NCBI GenBank assembly: GCA_004151065.3
Contig: NWUY0300066411.1
Coordinates: 1-21,076 of the forward strand
Source of the DNA: Larix sibirica
Lineage: Eukaryota > Streptophyta > Pinopsida > Pinales > Pinaceae
Reading direction: 5' to 3'
Length of the DNA stretch: 21,076 nucleotides
Positions 9,535 to 18,179 of the stretch are shown here, one piece after another; positions within the stretch are counted from its first letter, which is position 1; each line of letters opens with the position of its first letter. The notes below the pieces were generated by a model that saw nothing but the letters and a program-made list of their open reading frames with translations, did not search any database and was not told the DNA's origin. Position numbers and translations under genes: made by a program.

Positions 9535-9747
9535 ATCCGCGAGATGTAGAACAGTTAGTGGCGAGTGATGAGTTAAGACACCCCTGAACCCCGTGGATAC
9601 CAAAAATCCAGCCATGCTAACGATTGGTTCAGTCCAGGCCAGGTGCGATCCCCGGGTGATTTTTGACGGCTTAGATGCCCCTGGGTCATGGTTTCTTAGC
9701 CAAAGACAAATCCTGCAAGTAAGGGGTACCACTAGCCAACAAAAAAA
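9535..9747 (+). mobile_element. Candidate SINE inserted in the 3' LTR
   Basis: These 213 bp are absent from the equivalent place in the 5' LTR (between 'cactttaata' and 'gttcactt'). They are GC-richer than their surroundings and end in an A run (9741-9749). They contain a good Pol III B-box match, GGTGCGATCCC at 9642-9652 (consensus GGTTCGANNCC, one mismatch). A weak A-box-like TAGTGGCGAGTG lies near 9553-9564. A 4-bp AATA flanks both sides, short for a SINE target duplication. It is probably a tRNA-derived SINE, but the family is not recognised. The minus-strand open frame across it has no resemblance to a protein family. Confidence 0.45.
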
Positions 9748-9863
9748 AATAGTTCACTTAATTAAAGTGAAACTCTTAAGTCTAAGAGGTTTTTTGGACA
9801 ACTCTTGCATGTTAGACACTAGACCTATGCAAAAGTACATGTTCGATGCTACAAAATTCAACA

Positions 9864-9873
9864 CTCCCTCTTC
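9864..9873 (-). promoter_or_regulatory. Polypurine tract of copia element 1
   Basis: On the minus strand GAAGAGGGAG directly precedes the 3' LTR. This is the expected position and composition for the RNase H-resistant primer of plus-strand DNA synthesis. Confidence 0.6.
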
Positions 9874-10370
9874 GCGAGGAAGGAACTTCTCTGAGAGCCA
9901 CCTATAACTAGTTCTCCCTCTGACCTTAGCACATTGTCGCTCAAATCATCCTGCACTCTAGCATTCTTCCAAACCCTGCTAGGTAGCTACTCCCTATTTA
10001 CTGGAAGACGTGAAATTGATGATTCTACACGCAGTACATATCAATGCCAAGAAGTTCAAAAACTTCATCAAAGGCTTGCTCTCCCTTCCATTGTTCCTTT
10101 GTCCTTCCATTGCCAGTTCCTTTGTCTTGGTTATAAAGGTTATAAACTATGTATGCTCACGAGCATCCATCAATGTCATCTCGTACCAACTAAGTCTCCT
10201 ACCAGAACTGGAAGGGGCCAACTCCCTTTTCCCCTCTGAAGGTTACTCCCCACACTGGAAGTCTGTGAACTCTGCTCACCCTTCAAAGTCTTCTGATCAT
10301 TGACCTCTATCACAGACATCGATCCATGATCCAAGATCCCCTTGGATCCAACTACAGGCTTTCCCTATAA
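9874..10370 (-). other. Degraded internal region of copia element 1 after the protease
   Basis: Immediately after the protease-like frame a few broken pieces follow on the minus strand: GKPVVGSKGILDHGSMSV, then Ser/Gln-rich sequence ending near 10190. This is the lineage's spacer between protease and integrase. From there to the polypurine tract nothing of integrase (HHCC, DDE), reverse transcriptase (YVDD) or RNase H can be found. The deletion joint therefore lies around 10150-10190. Plus-strand frames at 9934-10303 are shadows. Confidence 0.5.
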
Positions 10371-10725
10371 CTAGTAAATTTTGCCCTCTTTGACACCAAA
10401 AACTCGTGTTGAGTCTATGTCAAATCCTATCGATCGAATGAGAACCTGTCCCCTCTCAAAAGAGAGAGCATACCCATTGTCCTCCAAAGCCAATACTGAG
10501 CCCAAGTTCATACTAAGCTCTGGTACATACAACACGTCTGTCACCTCCAGAGATCCTCTTGACTCTAGCTGAAACCTAATGGTTCCAACTCCCTTCATAG
10601 CACACTTGGCATGAGTGCCAAGCTCCACAGCAAATCTGGGTCCATCCCTGACAATTTGGTGAACAACTCACGTGTCCCCATCATGTGACAAGCAGCCCAC
10701 TATCCACGAACCAGACACTACCGGA
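10371..10725 (-). pseudogene. pol: Copia protease region of element 1, frameshifted
   Basis: On the minus strand WFVDSG (about 10725-10708) starts the aspartic-protease active site. A shift follows, then ACHMMGTRELFTKLSGMDPD, then another shift into the open frame 10628-10371. That frame holds GTHAKCAMKGVGTIRFQLES, LEVTDVLYVPELSMNLGSVL and FGVKEGKIY. This is the standard copia order DSGA.CHM...LYVPEL..NLLSV. The catalytic Asp is still coded, but two frameshifts break the product. Upstream on the same strand, the stretch QVVATVEAQEKEF joins it to gag. Confidence 0.8.
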
Positions 10726-10811
10726 ATCTGTGCCAAAAATACAAGAGACTAATGAGAACTCTTTCTCAAACTTCTCAGCAAACTCTTTCTCTTGAGCTTC
10801 TACTGTAGCTA

Positions 10812-11724
10812 CTACCTGCTAAGACTTTCTCTTATCTTTCTTTCATTCATCTCCTTCTTCTTCATCCCCTGTGAAGTTGACCCTGTATTGTTCTTGTTCC
10901 CCTTTGCATGACTGGCAAAAGCAACATTCTCCTCATCATCCTGCTTTTGTTGGCCTCTAGATAGAGACTCCTCCCAAATCTCCTCTTGGATGAAGTCATC
11001 CCACAACCTCTCCCAGTTAAGAAGGTTCTCCCATGCAACGATCCCTTTGATGAAGGATGCCCATGGCTTAGTAAATCCATTCAAGGCAATCCTCACCAAC
11101 TTTGGATCTTCCAATTTCTCCCCAACGCTGCCAACTTATCACGAACTTGTGTGATCCTGGTGAGATAAGAAGCTANTCTTGGATGAAGTCATCCCATAAC
11201 CTCTCCCAACAAGGAAGATGTTCCCATGCAACGATTCCTTTAACGAAGGTTGCGAATGGCTTGGTGAAGCCATTCAAGGAAATCCTCACCAACTCTGGAT
11301 CCCCCACAATCTCCCCAACTGCTGTCAATTTATCACGAACTTGTGTGATCCTAGTGAGATACGAAGCTAAAATATCAGTCTTGGACATCTTAGTGCTTAT
11401 GAGCTCCTCCTGCGGCACCATCTTCCTATTTTGATTTTTACTCTGATATAGACTCATCAAAGCATCCCACATCGCCTTGGTTAACGTCTTCTCAACAATG
11501 TGAGAAATCAAATGATCCTTCACCGGGTCCAAGATAATCCTCCTGACCTTCACGTCTTTCAGATTGCGAACTGCCATTTCCTAAGGATCTATCGATGCAG
11601 TCACCCCTTTGCTTGCAAACTCCCACAAGTTGTTCTCCATGGGAACCAACGTGACCTGCGCCCTCCAAGGGCTATTACTAGAGACACCCTCCAACTTGTC
11701 TTTGAACCTTTTTGCGGCAACCAT
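10812..11724 (-). pseudogene. gag: Copia gag (UBN2 type) of element 1, interrupted
   Basis: The start is ATG at 11724 on the minus strand (MVAAKRFKDKLEGVSSNS), just after the leader. A TAG at 11583 (codon 48) follows VTASIDP. The frame continues with EMAVRNLKDVKVRRIILDPV, AMWDALMSLYQSKNQNRK, SYLTRITQVRDKL and PELVRISLNGFTKPFATFVK to the N at 11176. These are the UBN2/Retrotran_gag helices that form the copia capsid. After the N the last part is repeated in a diverged form (11114-10985), then runs into a Gln/Lys-rich tail (WEESLSRGQQKQDDEENVAF). The CCHC zinc knuckle usual at the end of this protein is not visible: the tail passes directly to the linker before the protease. Confidence 0.82.
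11176..11176. other. Single-N assembly join inside gag
   Basis: The plus-strand stretch starting cttggatgaagtcatccca at 10985 recurs directly after the N at about 11178, with roughly 12% differences over about 190 bp, and both sides end at 'gaagcta'. A real tandem duplication is possible. The coincidence with an N points to two paralogous contigs joined without overlap. Confidence 0.7.
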
Positions 11725-12920
11725 TTTTAACTTGTTGTTGCTACCTGGACCCGGATTTGCAACTTACTGCTTCTCGGACTACTTTATGAGTTGCCCGAGG
11801 TCTGTTCTAGGCTTTCCAATGCCGCCCTGACCTCTCTACAACTGCTTGGAGCCTTTCTGGGCCTTCTCGAGGCCTTTTCAGGGTTTTCCAAGCCTCCTAC
11901 TCGTTGCCCAATTCTGTTTCAGGGCAATTCTGTCTTGCCAAAAAAAAATTGGGCCTGTCCAAATTTTCCTGGGTGCTGCTCGGATTTTCCTAGGATGCCC
12001 TCCTACCCAAAATTTGTTTATTGTCTGCCTTGGTGGTTTCCCAGACTGCCATCACGTTCTGCCCCATCTGTGACTTCTCCTGCCAACACACGGGCTCCCC
12101 CAGCTAGCGGCTACAATTTTGGCGACGGCTTCTTTGCATCTTAGCGGCTACAATTTTGGCGACGACTTCTTTGCATCTTAGTGGCTACAGCTGTCAAACA
12201 TGTTTCCCCGTGCAGTCCCAGTCTACTTCCCTCTCGTCGATTCTCTCCAAACCACAGCTCTGCTGTCGACTGCAGGGACTATTCTGCCCACATCACAACC
12301 CCTACTACCATTTTCCGCTACTGGCTGCTAGTGACCACTTGTTGCATCCTACCTTCTACAGCCAGCTCCACGCGCCCGCTAGTCTTGCTATAGATCAACC
12401 CAACCACTTCTCTACCACGCCCAAGCTATCCATGTGGCTCGTCGTCTGAGCTCGACTAGCCCAACACATGTCCGCATTCGACCTGCTGGTCCTCCTCCTC
12501 TCTACCCGATCTCCTGCAAGTTCTTTGTGTCGTGCTTCTCCACTCGACCCTACTACTGTTGACGGCCAAGCCTACTCCTATCAACGCCAAACCTTCATAA
12601 TTCGCCTGCTATACTCCCTGCAGGAAGCTATCACCACGGTCGGCTCTGCCACTTCGTCGTTTCCTTAACTGCTAATAATAGCAGCTTGACCACGCTCTCT
12701 CGGCCCGAGCTTCCTTCTGCCGACTCCAACAGCCCACGATTGCAATTGTGGCCAAATCAACTCGCCTCCCACTCTTAGCTCTTCCTACTGCCCAAATCCA
12801 CTAGACTGTGGTTATTGTTACTCTACAAGATGGCGGTTGTACGGCTACTATCGTACAGTCCTTTTTTACTTTGTTCATAAACCTCTTCAAATGATGATTT
12901 TCTCTTAGAGCTATCTTCCC
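11725..12920 (-). other. G-rich 5' leader of copia element 1
   Basis: About 1.2 kb between primer binding site and gag. It is C/T-rich on the plus strand with recurring 'ttgccc', 'tttccaagcc' and 'ctgccc' words, like the leader of element 2. It contains a 37-bp tandem repeat at 12105-12178. The long plus-strand frames here (11791-12144, 12156-12449 and others) are Pro/Ser/Leu-rich, lack any domain, and are best explained by the base bias. Confidence 0.6.
12105..12178. repeat. 37-bp tandem duplication in the leader
   Basis: Units 12105-12141 and 12142-12178 begin tagcggctacaattttggcg and end cttctttgcatct. They differ by one base (cgacggc/cgacgac). A third partial unit starts tagtggctaca at 12179. 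The copy at 6690-7737 does not show it. Confidence 0.85.
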
Positions 12921-12930
12921 TCTGATACCA
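12921..12930 (-). promoter_or_regulatory. Primer binding site of element 1 (tRNA-iMet type)
   Basis: On the minus strand TGGTATCAGA directly follows the LTR's terminal CA (12931). It matches the canonical copia primer site for initiator Met tRNA and fixes both the orientation and the LTR boundary. Confidence 0.9.
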
Positions 12931-13650
12931 TGTTGGATTTTATAGATCCAAGCCTGATTCTACAATTCGAATAATTACTTGCCATTATTACTGAAAACAC
13001 ACTAGATCTCAATAAAACAACGCAGCGAAAATTTCAGGAAGTCATCACACTATCACATACATTTGACACTTTAGATTTACCCTGGAAAACCCCAACTAGG
13101 GAAAAACCAGCCAACAGATTGATTTTATTAATAATATAAAACCCTTGGGCTCTCTTCCTGAAATAATGGCCCACCGAGGAAAGTACAATGACAGAAGCTA
13201 GTTATCAAACCTCAAGATCAGTCCTTTCGGTCTTGCTGGTTACTAGCCCTCAATTGCCCCTTGCTTCGTTTCTCGAATCTTGCCCGGCACACTTAGTTGA
13301 AAGTCCTTCTCCAACCCTCCGTGTGGCTGTTGTCTTTGTTGTGTCTCCTCCTCTCACTTCGGCTGCCTTTTATAACATTACAATATGCAAATACCTTGGG
13401 GGCCAATACTATGGACCACCGAATACCATGGGCCTCACTTTACATAAAGTAATTACAAAAGTACATTCACTTTAATAGTTCACTTTATTAAAGTGAAACT
13501 ACTAAGTCTAAGAGGTCTCCTGGACGACTCCTGCATGCCAGACACTNATTAAAGTGAAACTCCCAAGTCTGAGAGGTCTTCCAGACGACTCTTGCATACT
13601 AGACACTAGGCCTAAGCAGAAGTACATGTCCGATGCTACAAAAATCAACA
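12931..13650 (-). repeat. 5' LTR of copia element 1
   Basis: It runs from TGTTGGATTTT to AAAAATCAACA in plus-strand reading, an 11-bp terminal inverted repeat with one mismatch. On the minus strand a TATAAAAGG promoter box lies at 13374-13366. A 19-bp palindrome (13479-13497) lies upstream of it in U3. The N at 13547 separates two near copies of a segment of about 60 bp starting attaaagtgaaac, which inflates the length. R and U5 follow towards 12931. Confidence 0.87.
13547..13547. other. Single-N assembly join inside the 5' LTR
   Basis: The segment attaaagtgaaactactaag...agacact (from 13487) recurs as attaaagtgaaactcccaag...agacact right after the N. This is the third such case in the window. 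Confidence 0.7.
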
Positions 13651-13655
13651 ATATC
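13651..13655. repeat. Target site duplication, right copy
   Basis: ATATC abuts the CA end of the minus-strand copia element and pairs with ATATT at 8733-8737. Confidence 0.72.
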
Positions 13656-13890
13656 CTACTTCACTAAGAGGTAAAAGAGTAATGATTAAAGATGGCTAGA
13701 TGGCTCGATGGCTAGTTCTACTATGTTCCTTGTTTGGAGAAAAATTTACTTTTGATTAGTACAATGAAGCATAGCCCATAGCAACATATAACTTTCAACG
13801 ATAGTAAGTGTTTTATTGTTGAAAAGAATAACAATGATGATTGCTATAGATGTGGAAGAACAAGGTTTCATACAGTTGATAGAAGTTGAA
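13656..13890 (+). pseudogene. pol: Copia protease region, 3' half (host element, split)
   Basis: It resumes the domain interrupted at 8737, with LRGKRVMIKD (about 13664-13693). After a shift come YYVPCLEKNLLLISTMK (about 13715-13767; conserved LYVPGL.KNLLSI), HITFNDSKCFIVEKNNDD and CYRCGRTRFH. The last piece carries two cysteines and a histidine but is not a full CCHC knuckle. Stops and at least two frameshifts are present. Together with 8540-8737 it shows that the plus-strand copia element existed before the minus-strand one inserted. Confidence 0.75.
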
Positions 13891-14361
13891 AATGCAGGAT
13901 TGGTTCAGCAGAAAGATTAGAAAGACTGCTTTAATTTCATTGAAAACTCAACCATGATGTCTAGTCCAGAGAGGTGTCTAGTGAGACAGAGCTCAAGAAA
14001 TGAAGCCTTAGATGATGTTGCTGCTGAAACAAGTCAAAATCAGCAAAGAAGAGAAGCCAAACAGCAGGTATATTATGCATTATCTGCTATAATTCATAAG
14101 TAGGCCCTCACGGAGGGTGAAGATGAACTGATAAAATGAGATGGTGCTTCCAAAAAGAAGCAAACAAAAAATTTTGATATGTTAGACCACCAATATGTGG
14201 AGGAGGTGAGTTCAATGAACAAGAAGTTCTATGCCAATGGTGGAAACATTAATTGTTCCACCAACATTGGCTCTCATCCAGCTGGTGAGTCAATGGTCGA
14301 ACAAAAGGATGGTGATCTAAATTGTACTTCATCAACCTTTCCAGACACAGTTCACTTCTAG
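13884..14361 (+). pseudogene. Unidentified near-open ORF in the host copia element
   Basis: One frame from about 13884 (VENAGLVQQKD) to the stop at 14359-14361 has three internal stops in about 160 codons. Parts are SSPERCLVRQSSRNEALDDV, QNQQRREAKQQVYYALSAII, then an acidic/lysine-rich piece and MLDHQYVEEVSSMNKKFYAN. It is hydrophilic, with no motif of integrase, reverse transcriptase or RNase H, so the usual copia pol is missing here. It could be an element-specific domain or captured cellular sequence. Confidence 0.4.
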
Positions 14362-14458
14362 TCATTATTTTGAAAATGTTATCTTGTGGAATGCAAACAT
14401 TTTGCCTGGGCAAAGCTTTTGGCCTTTTGCATTTTGAACAAGAATGTAAAATGACCAT

Positions 14459-14468
14459 TATGGGAGGG
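14459..14468 (+). promoter_or_regulatory. Polypurine tract of the host copia element
   Basis: The purine-rich run around tatgggaggg (gggaggg core) directly precedes the TGTTAGAGAT LTR start. The coding-like frame before it (CKMTIMGGC and stop) ends at the LTR edge, as in many copia elements. Confidence 0.55.
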
Positions 14469-14717
14469 TGTTAGAGATAATGGTCAGATTTAGAACTTAG
14501 ACATATTAGGACATAGAATTAGACAAAGAATAAAGTCTCACTAATAAAGTGATGTAATAATCAGGCATTTAATATAGTAATTATTGTAGTCGTTATTAGT
14601 TAGGTATTTGGGAGTTAGTAATATACTCCTATTTTCCTACTATATAATGAGACATTGTATCATCTAACGAATGAATGAAGCCAATTCCTGTCCACCCATG
14701 TTTGTGTAAAAACAACA
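14469..14717 (+). repeat. 3' LTR of the host copia element
   Basis: It is 249 bp from TGTTAGAGATAATGG to AAAAACAACA, a short copia-type LTR, with a TATA box (tatataat, 14641-14648) about 80 bp before its end. It is unrelated to the LTR family of the minus-strand elements. No matching 5' LTR was found in the window, so the left part of this element is lost or lies in degraded sequence left of 8345. Confidence 0.65.
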
Positions 14718-14818
14718 CTGAAGGTAGAATTGAACAACCATTCAATTTGTCTATGGTCAAAAAGGAAAATCCTTATGAAGAGCCTTGTCTCATAGACACT
14801 CTGCACATGAATTTTGGC

Positions 14819-15151
14819 TTATAAAAAGGTGGAATAAACATTGTGTTTTCCATTGAAGCCACCAAAGAGGATGCAGGGGTTGTTCCCCTTCCTATCATGA
14901 TAGAGAAGCCACCAAGCATTGCTTCCATAGCTTTTACTAGGCTGCAGCACACAACCCATGGTCGTCTGCTCCTGCCAACTCCAACTATTCAGCTCCACCA
15001 ATTCAAATAGATTACTCAGACCCTTCAGCTCACTCCACCAAAAAGAAAATCTCACATTTTGCCAGTTGGAATTCGAGGCTAGCATCTGTATAGGTAACCC
15101 TGGCTGATGGATGTACCTAGTGGACATTTTCAATGAAAGCTTTGAGCGCAA
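14819..15151 (-). pseudogene. Possible kelch-repeat (F-box/kelch type) gene fragment
   Basis: A 110-codon open frame on the minus strand holds LSNLFELVELNSWSWQEQ followed by PSKSYGSNAWWL and NNPCILFGGFNGKHN. This fits the end of one kelch blade (D.Y.LDL....W) and the core of the next (R.GH.......ILFGG..G). Kelch propellers mediate protein binding, often in F-box ubiquitin-ligase subunits. There is no ATG at the frame start, no further blade, and no clear splice pair. It may be an isolated exon or captured fragment. The reading frame is intact, but the family call rests on one and a half repeats. Confidence 0.35.
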
Positions 15152-15196
15152 AGATTTTTGGTGGTGGTATGTTATAATCCTCCCTAGTAATGTAAT

Positions 15197-15290
15197 AAAG
15201 GACTAAGGGTGTATTAATATTAGGATTATGGGTGTGAATCCATAAAGGACTGGGATTAGTATTAATATTAGAACTATGGGTGTGAATTCA
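15197..15290. repeat. 47-bp tandem duplication
   Basis: Two units starting aaaggact at 15197 and 15244 share tattaatattag and atgggtgtgaat. They differ at about seven positions, so the duplication is not recent. Confidence 0.75.
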
Positions 15291-15790
15291 AGTTTGTCTT
15301 CTAGTGGCCACACACGATATATGCACATGGTATAGATGCCTATGGTATTAGTAAGTGGTTTTAGCGTTAGAATAGCTATAAATAATAGTGTATCCTCCTC
15401 ATGTGATATCTTGCATCCCTTGCCTATGAAATTGTAATAGGGGGTTGCCCACTAGGAGCGGTTGGAAAGGAAAGGCTATCCCTCTCTTGAATAGGGTGGA
15501 TAACACAATTCGTTGGTATTTCAATGTTATGCAATTTGTGTGATTCTGGTTAGAGTGATTCGGTGCCAGAGTTTGGATATTAACAGAACCCGATTTGACA
15601 CGAAATAGCCTAATAAGAGTGCATTAATGTCCAATCATGACCAAATACAGTAAATGGAAATATGTTTGCATTATGCATCAGAGGCGTAAAAACAAAAAAG
15701 AAGAAATCCTAGGACATGTAAAATGGAGTGTAAAGTAGTGTAACAAATAATAATGTTGCTAAAAAGTCCCAATGAAGGAAGAAATTCTAT

Positions 15791-15884
15791 TCTTAAAATC
15801 TGAAATCTCCATGAAGCACTCTGGAATAAATTTTAAATCTTAAAATCTGAATTCCCATGAAGCACTCTGGAAACAAAACGAAAC
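15791..15884. repeat. 47-bp tandem duplication
   Basis: Units starting tcttaaaatctgaa at 15791 and 15838 both contain catgaagcactctgga. A small indel separates them. Confidence 0.75.
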
Positions 15885-16444
15885 TGTAGGAGTGTTGAAT
15901 AACTTCAAAACAGCAAATTGGAAAGTCAAACAACTATCCACTCTTATTATCAGAAGCAATGTCAACTATAATATCAGGTATCTGATAACCAAAACCTATC
16001 AGAGGGTTTCATCTGGAGAGAAACCTGGCCTGATAGGACCATGTCGAGTGTCAAGTACTCCTGTGTAGTAGGAAAGTCTTGGCAGAGGAGGCTGAGGAAG
16101 AAACACTTCCATCATTCAAGGCCAAAGACCTCTCAACCGATATTAAAGAGCTGGTGACACAACCCCAGCCAGAGGCGTTATAATGTGTTATTCTCATATC
16201 CCTCGTGGAAAAGTTAAAGGTCAGGGTAGGTTGTCAAAACAACCCAGTTTATAACTCACTTGTCCTCCTTAATTCTAGAATTAATGGCACAATCATCAGG
16301 CACTATGGCATAATATCAACACCAGCCCTACTAGGATTTAATAACTCTAGTGAGCCTACATTAATGAGAAATGAGGTGATAGTAAATTTTGTGTCAACTA
16401 ACCATATCACTACAACAAATCCCCCACTCTTGATGAATATGAAT

Positions 16445-16718
16445 GGAGTAAGCTAAACTCTAGACGATTTGCACCCAAAATCCGGTGATTTTTCCGGCCA
16501 AAATCCGGCTGAAATTGCTGAAATGGCAGTTTTGGGTTGTTGGAAATTTGGAATTGCAATTGGGGTGCCCCAGGGGTAATCAAGAACGCTGAATCCATTT
16601 CTGCATTTAAAATTGCAATTTGAACAATCAAAATCGCAATTTCAACAACAAATTACATCGCTGGATTCCAGCAAAAAACGCCGGAAAGGTGCAAATCGTC
16701 TAGAGTTTATCTTACTCC
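16445..16718. mobile_element. Mutator-like MITE (274 bp, 31-bp TIRs)
   Basis: The left end 16445-16475 (GGAGTAAGCTAAACTCTAGA...) and the right end 16688-16718 are inverted repeats of 31 bp with one mismatch. Both are flanked by the same 9-bp duplication AATATGAAT (16436-16444 and 16719-16727). The 9-bp duplication with long TIRs fits the Mutator (MULE) superfamily. The interior holds 'aatccgg' repeats and a few AATTGCAATT-like palindromes but no coding sequence, so it is non-autonomous. The nearly perfect ends and perfect duplication make it much younger than the surrounding retroelements. The minus-strand open frame 16410-16631 across it is not a gene. Confidence 0.92.
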
Positions 16719-16727
16719 AATATGAAT

Positions 16728-18179
16728 GAGTATCACAGTCACGTGGTAGGTGAAAGAAGAAAACACTATGAAGCTTTGAAAAAGCATATAACTATTGCAG
16801 TAACCAATCGAGGAACTCCAGATTCTGAAATATATTTGGAAGGTTTCATGTGCATCATGCATGCCAGAATCTGAATACTGACCTAAAAGCTATAAACCCT
16901 GTGACTTGTGCATATCATGTAAAATAAGAAAACAGGAATACAAATAAAGTCAAGAAGACTCAAGACACAAAAAGATCCAAAGCTAAAAATTACTTGTCCT
17001 CGTATGTTCGTCGAACACCACTTAAAAAGTTAAATATCTGCATCATAGTCCAGCTATTTGCCAGAAGCTCAAATATCATGTCCAAGTTTAATATGTTCCT
17101 CATAACAAGAAAATTCTTGATTTCAGAATGATGCTGTAAAATGTTGTGATTAAGAAATTATAGGAACAAATACAAAATAATTATTTGATTATCCTTATCG
17201 AAAGTATTCTGAAGTGATTCTGACTTCTGACTACTTTTAAACTGCTATACACAAGGCAGCAGCAAATATAGGCTATATATAGCACATGCAGGATTTGTGA
17301 AGGAGAAATTAAGCAGCATATGCACTTGAGTGTCAAAGTTCAGCAAGTTCAGCCTGCTTGACACTAATTTCCATGCTTATTGATTGCTTTATCATCATTA
17401 ATTTCATTGATGATTCTAAACTCAATTCTAGATATTTCTTGAAATAGATTTAGATGCATTTTTTAAGACATGTTAGGTAATCATCTCAGGTGAATCTTTG
17501 CTCCAAACTCTTCCTAGCCTCATGCCATGTTTGATGATAACAATGGTTGGATGACTGTTGTAAAAGGTTTTTAAAAGGGTTAGAACATTATGGGATAGGA
17601 GAGTAAATCTACTTTTGAAGAGCTTATTATCAGAGTTATATTCTTCAAGCTAAGTCTTTCCATGCATAATTGTTGAATTTTCACCATTTCAGTAGAATAG
17701 GAATCCCTTATCGAGTGTAATGTGCCATCCTATCTCTCTCTACTTCCTGATCATTTTTTCGGTCATATTTAACACAGCAAATTCATATTTAAAAATTTAA
17801 CTTACCATGCTAAATGAACCAAGATATAACAGAATGAATCACCATTCCTCAAATATTGCATTGACTCCCTCTTGGACCTCCATTATCCAAGGAAAGAGAC
17901 ACTACTACTATTTGTCTGAGAAGACAAAAAAAGGCTTATCCAGCTGAAATATAATCTATATACTAGCAACAGTCTAGAACAGCCTGATATATGAGAGGAT
18001 GGGAAAAAAAAAGACTAAATAGGCCTAACTTAGAAAACGAATCAGGACAAAAATAAATTAATAAGCAAAGAGACAGGAGCTACAAATATGTTGGTCACTG
18101 AAAATGAGTGTACTCTCTCCTCTCCTGCATTTGTAAATCATATGCAAGTAATATAAAAAAGGGAAAAAGAACAAATAAC
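16728..18179. other. Probable intron of the minus-strand RWA-type gene
   Basis: No exon could be supported on either strand. The stretch lies directly downstream, in the gene's direction, of the RWA exon's donor site. The next conserved part of the protein (the LFLMYHYFAA region) was looked for and not found, so the intron probably extends beyond it or the rest is outside the window. The composition is AT-rich and intron-like. Confidence 0.45.

Larger units (their letters stand above)
8738..9863 (-). repeat. 3' LTR of copia element 1 (expanded)
   Basis: It runs from TGTTGGATTTTAC to AAAATTCAACA in plus-strand reading. It is 1126 bp instead of about 720 for two reasons. The segment 9013-9283 is repeated after the single N at 9284, and a 213-bp foreign insertion occupies 9535-9747. 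The rest aligns with the 5' LTR, including 'aacgcagtgg', 'ccctagaaaacccc', the 'cctcaagatcagtcctt' box and the palindrome at 9753-9771. Confidence 0.8.
8738..13650 (-). mobile_element. Ty1-copia element 1, deleted gag-protease derivative
   Basis: Minus-strand order: 5' LTR 13650-12931, primer binding site 12930-12921, leader to 11725, gag 11724 to about 10810, protease region about 10725-10371, a short degraded stretch, polypurine tract, 3' LTR 9863-8738, all flanked by ATATT/ATATC. Integrase, reverse transcriptase and RNase H are entirely missing, and gag lacks a visible CCHC knuckle. The copy therefore could only have moved using proteins from other elements, or was deleted after insertion. 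The two LTRs differ at roughly 15% of positions by eye, implying an old insertion, although assembly joins at 9284, 11176 and 13547 blur this. It sits in the protease region of an older copia element. Confidence 0.85.
15152..16435. other. Non-coding stretch with two 47-bp tandem duplications
   Basis: No gene is supported. Tandem duplications occur at 15197-15290 and 15791-15884. The part 15350-15600 has LTR-like words (gctataaataatagt near 15384; ggtgccagag near 15571), but no ends or duplications could be set. The open frame 16205-16456 resembles nothing known. Confidence 0.4.

Noticed and set aside
9529-9732. Minus-strand 67-codon frame
   Set aside because: It lies within the SINE-like insertion and its ends coincide with nothing biological.
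11791-12668. Plus-strand open frames of 66-117 codons
   Set aside because: They are antisense to the leader of copia element 1 with the same composition bias, and the frames are not shared with the homologous leader at 6690-7737.
16205-16456. 83-codon plus-strand frame
   Set aside because: It has no family resemblance and its end runs into the MITE.
17240-17290. Minus-strand IFAAA-like codons as the next RWA exon (YFAAAEIYNA region)
   Set aside because: Only four or five residues agree, a stop follows closely, and no splice sites fit.
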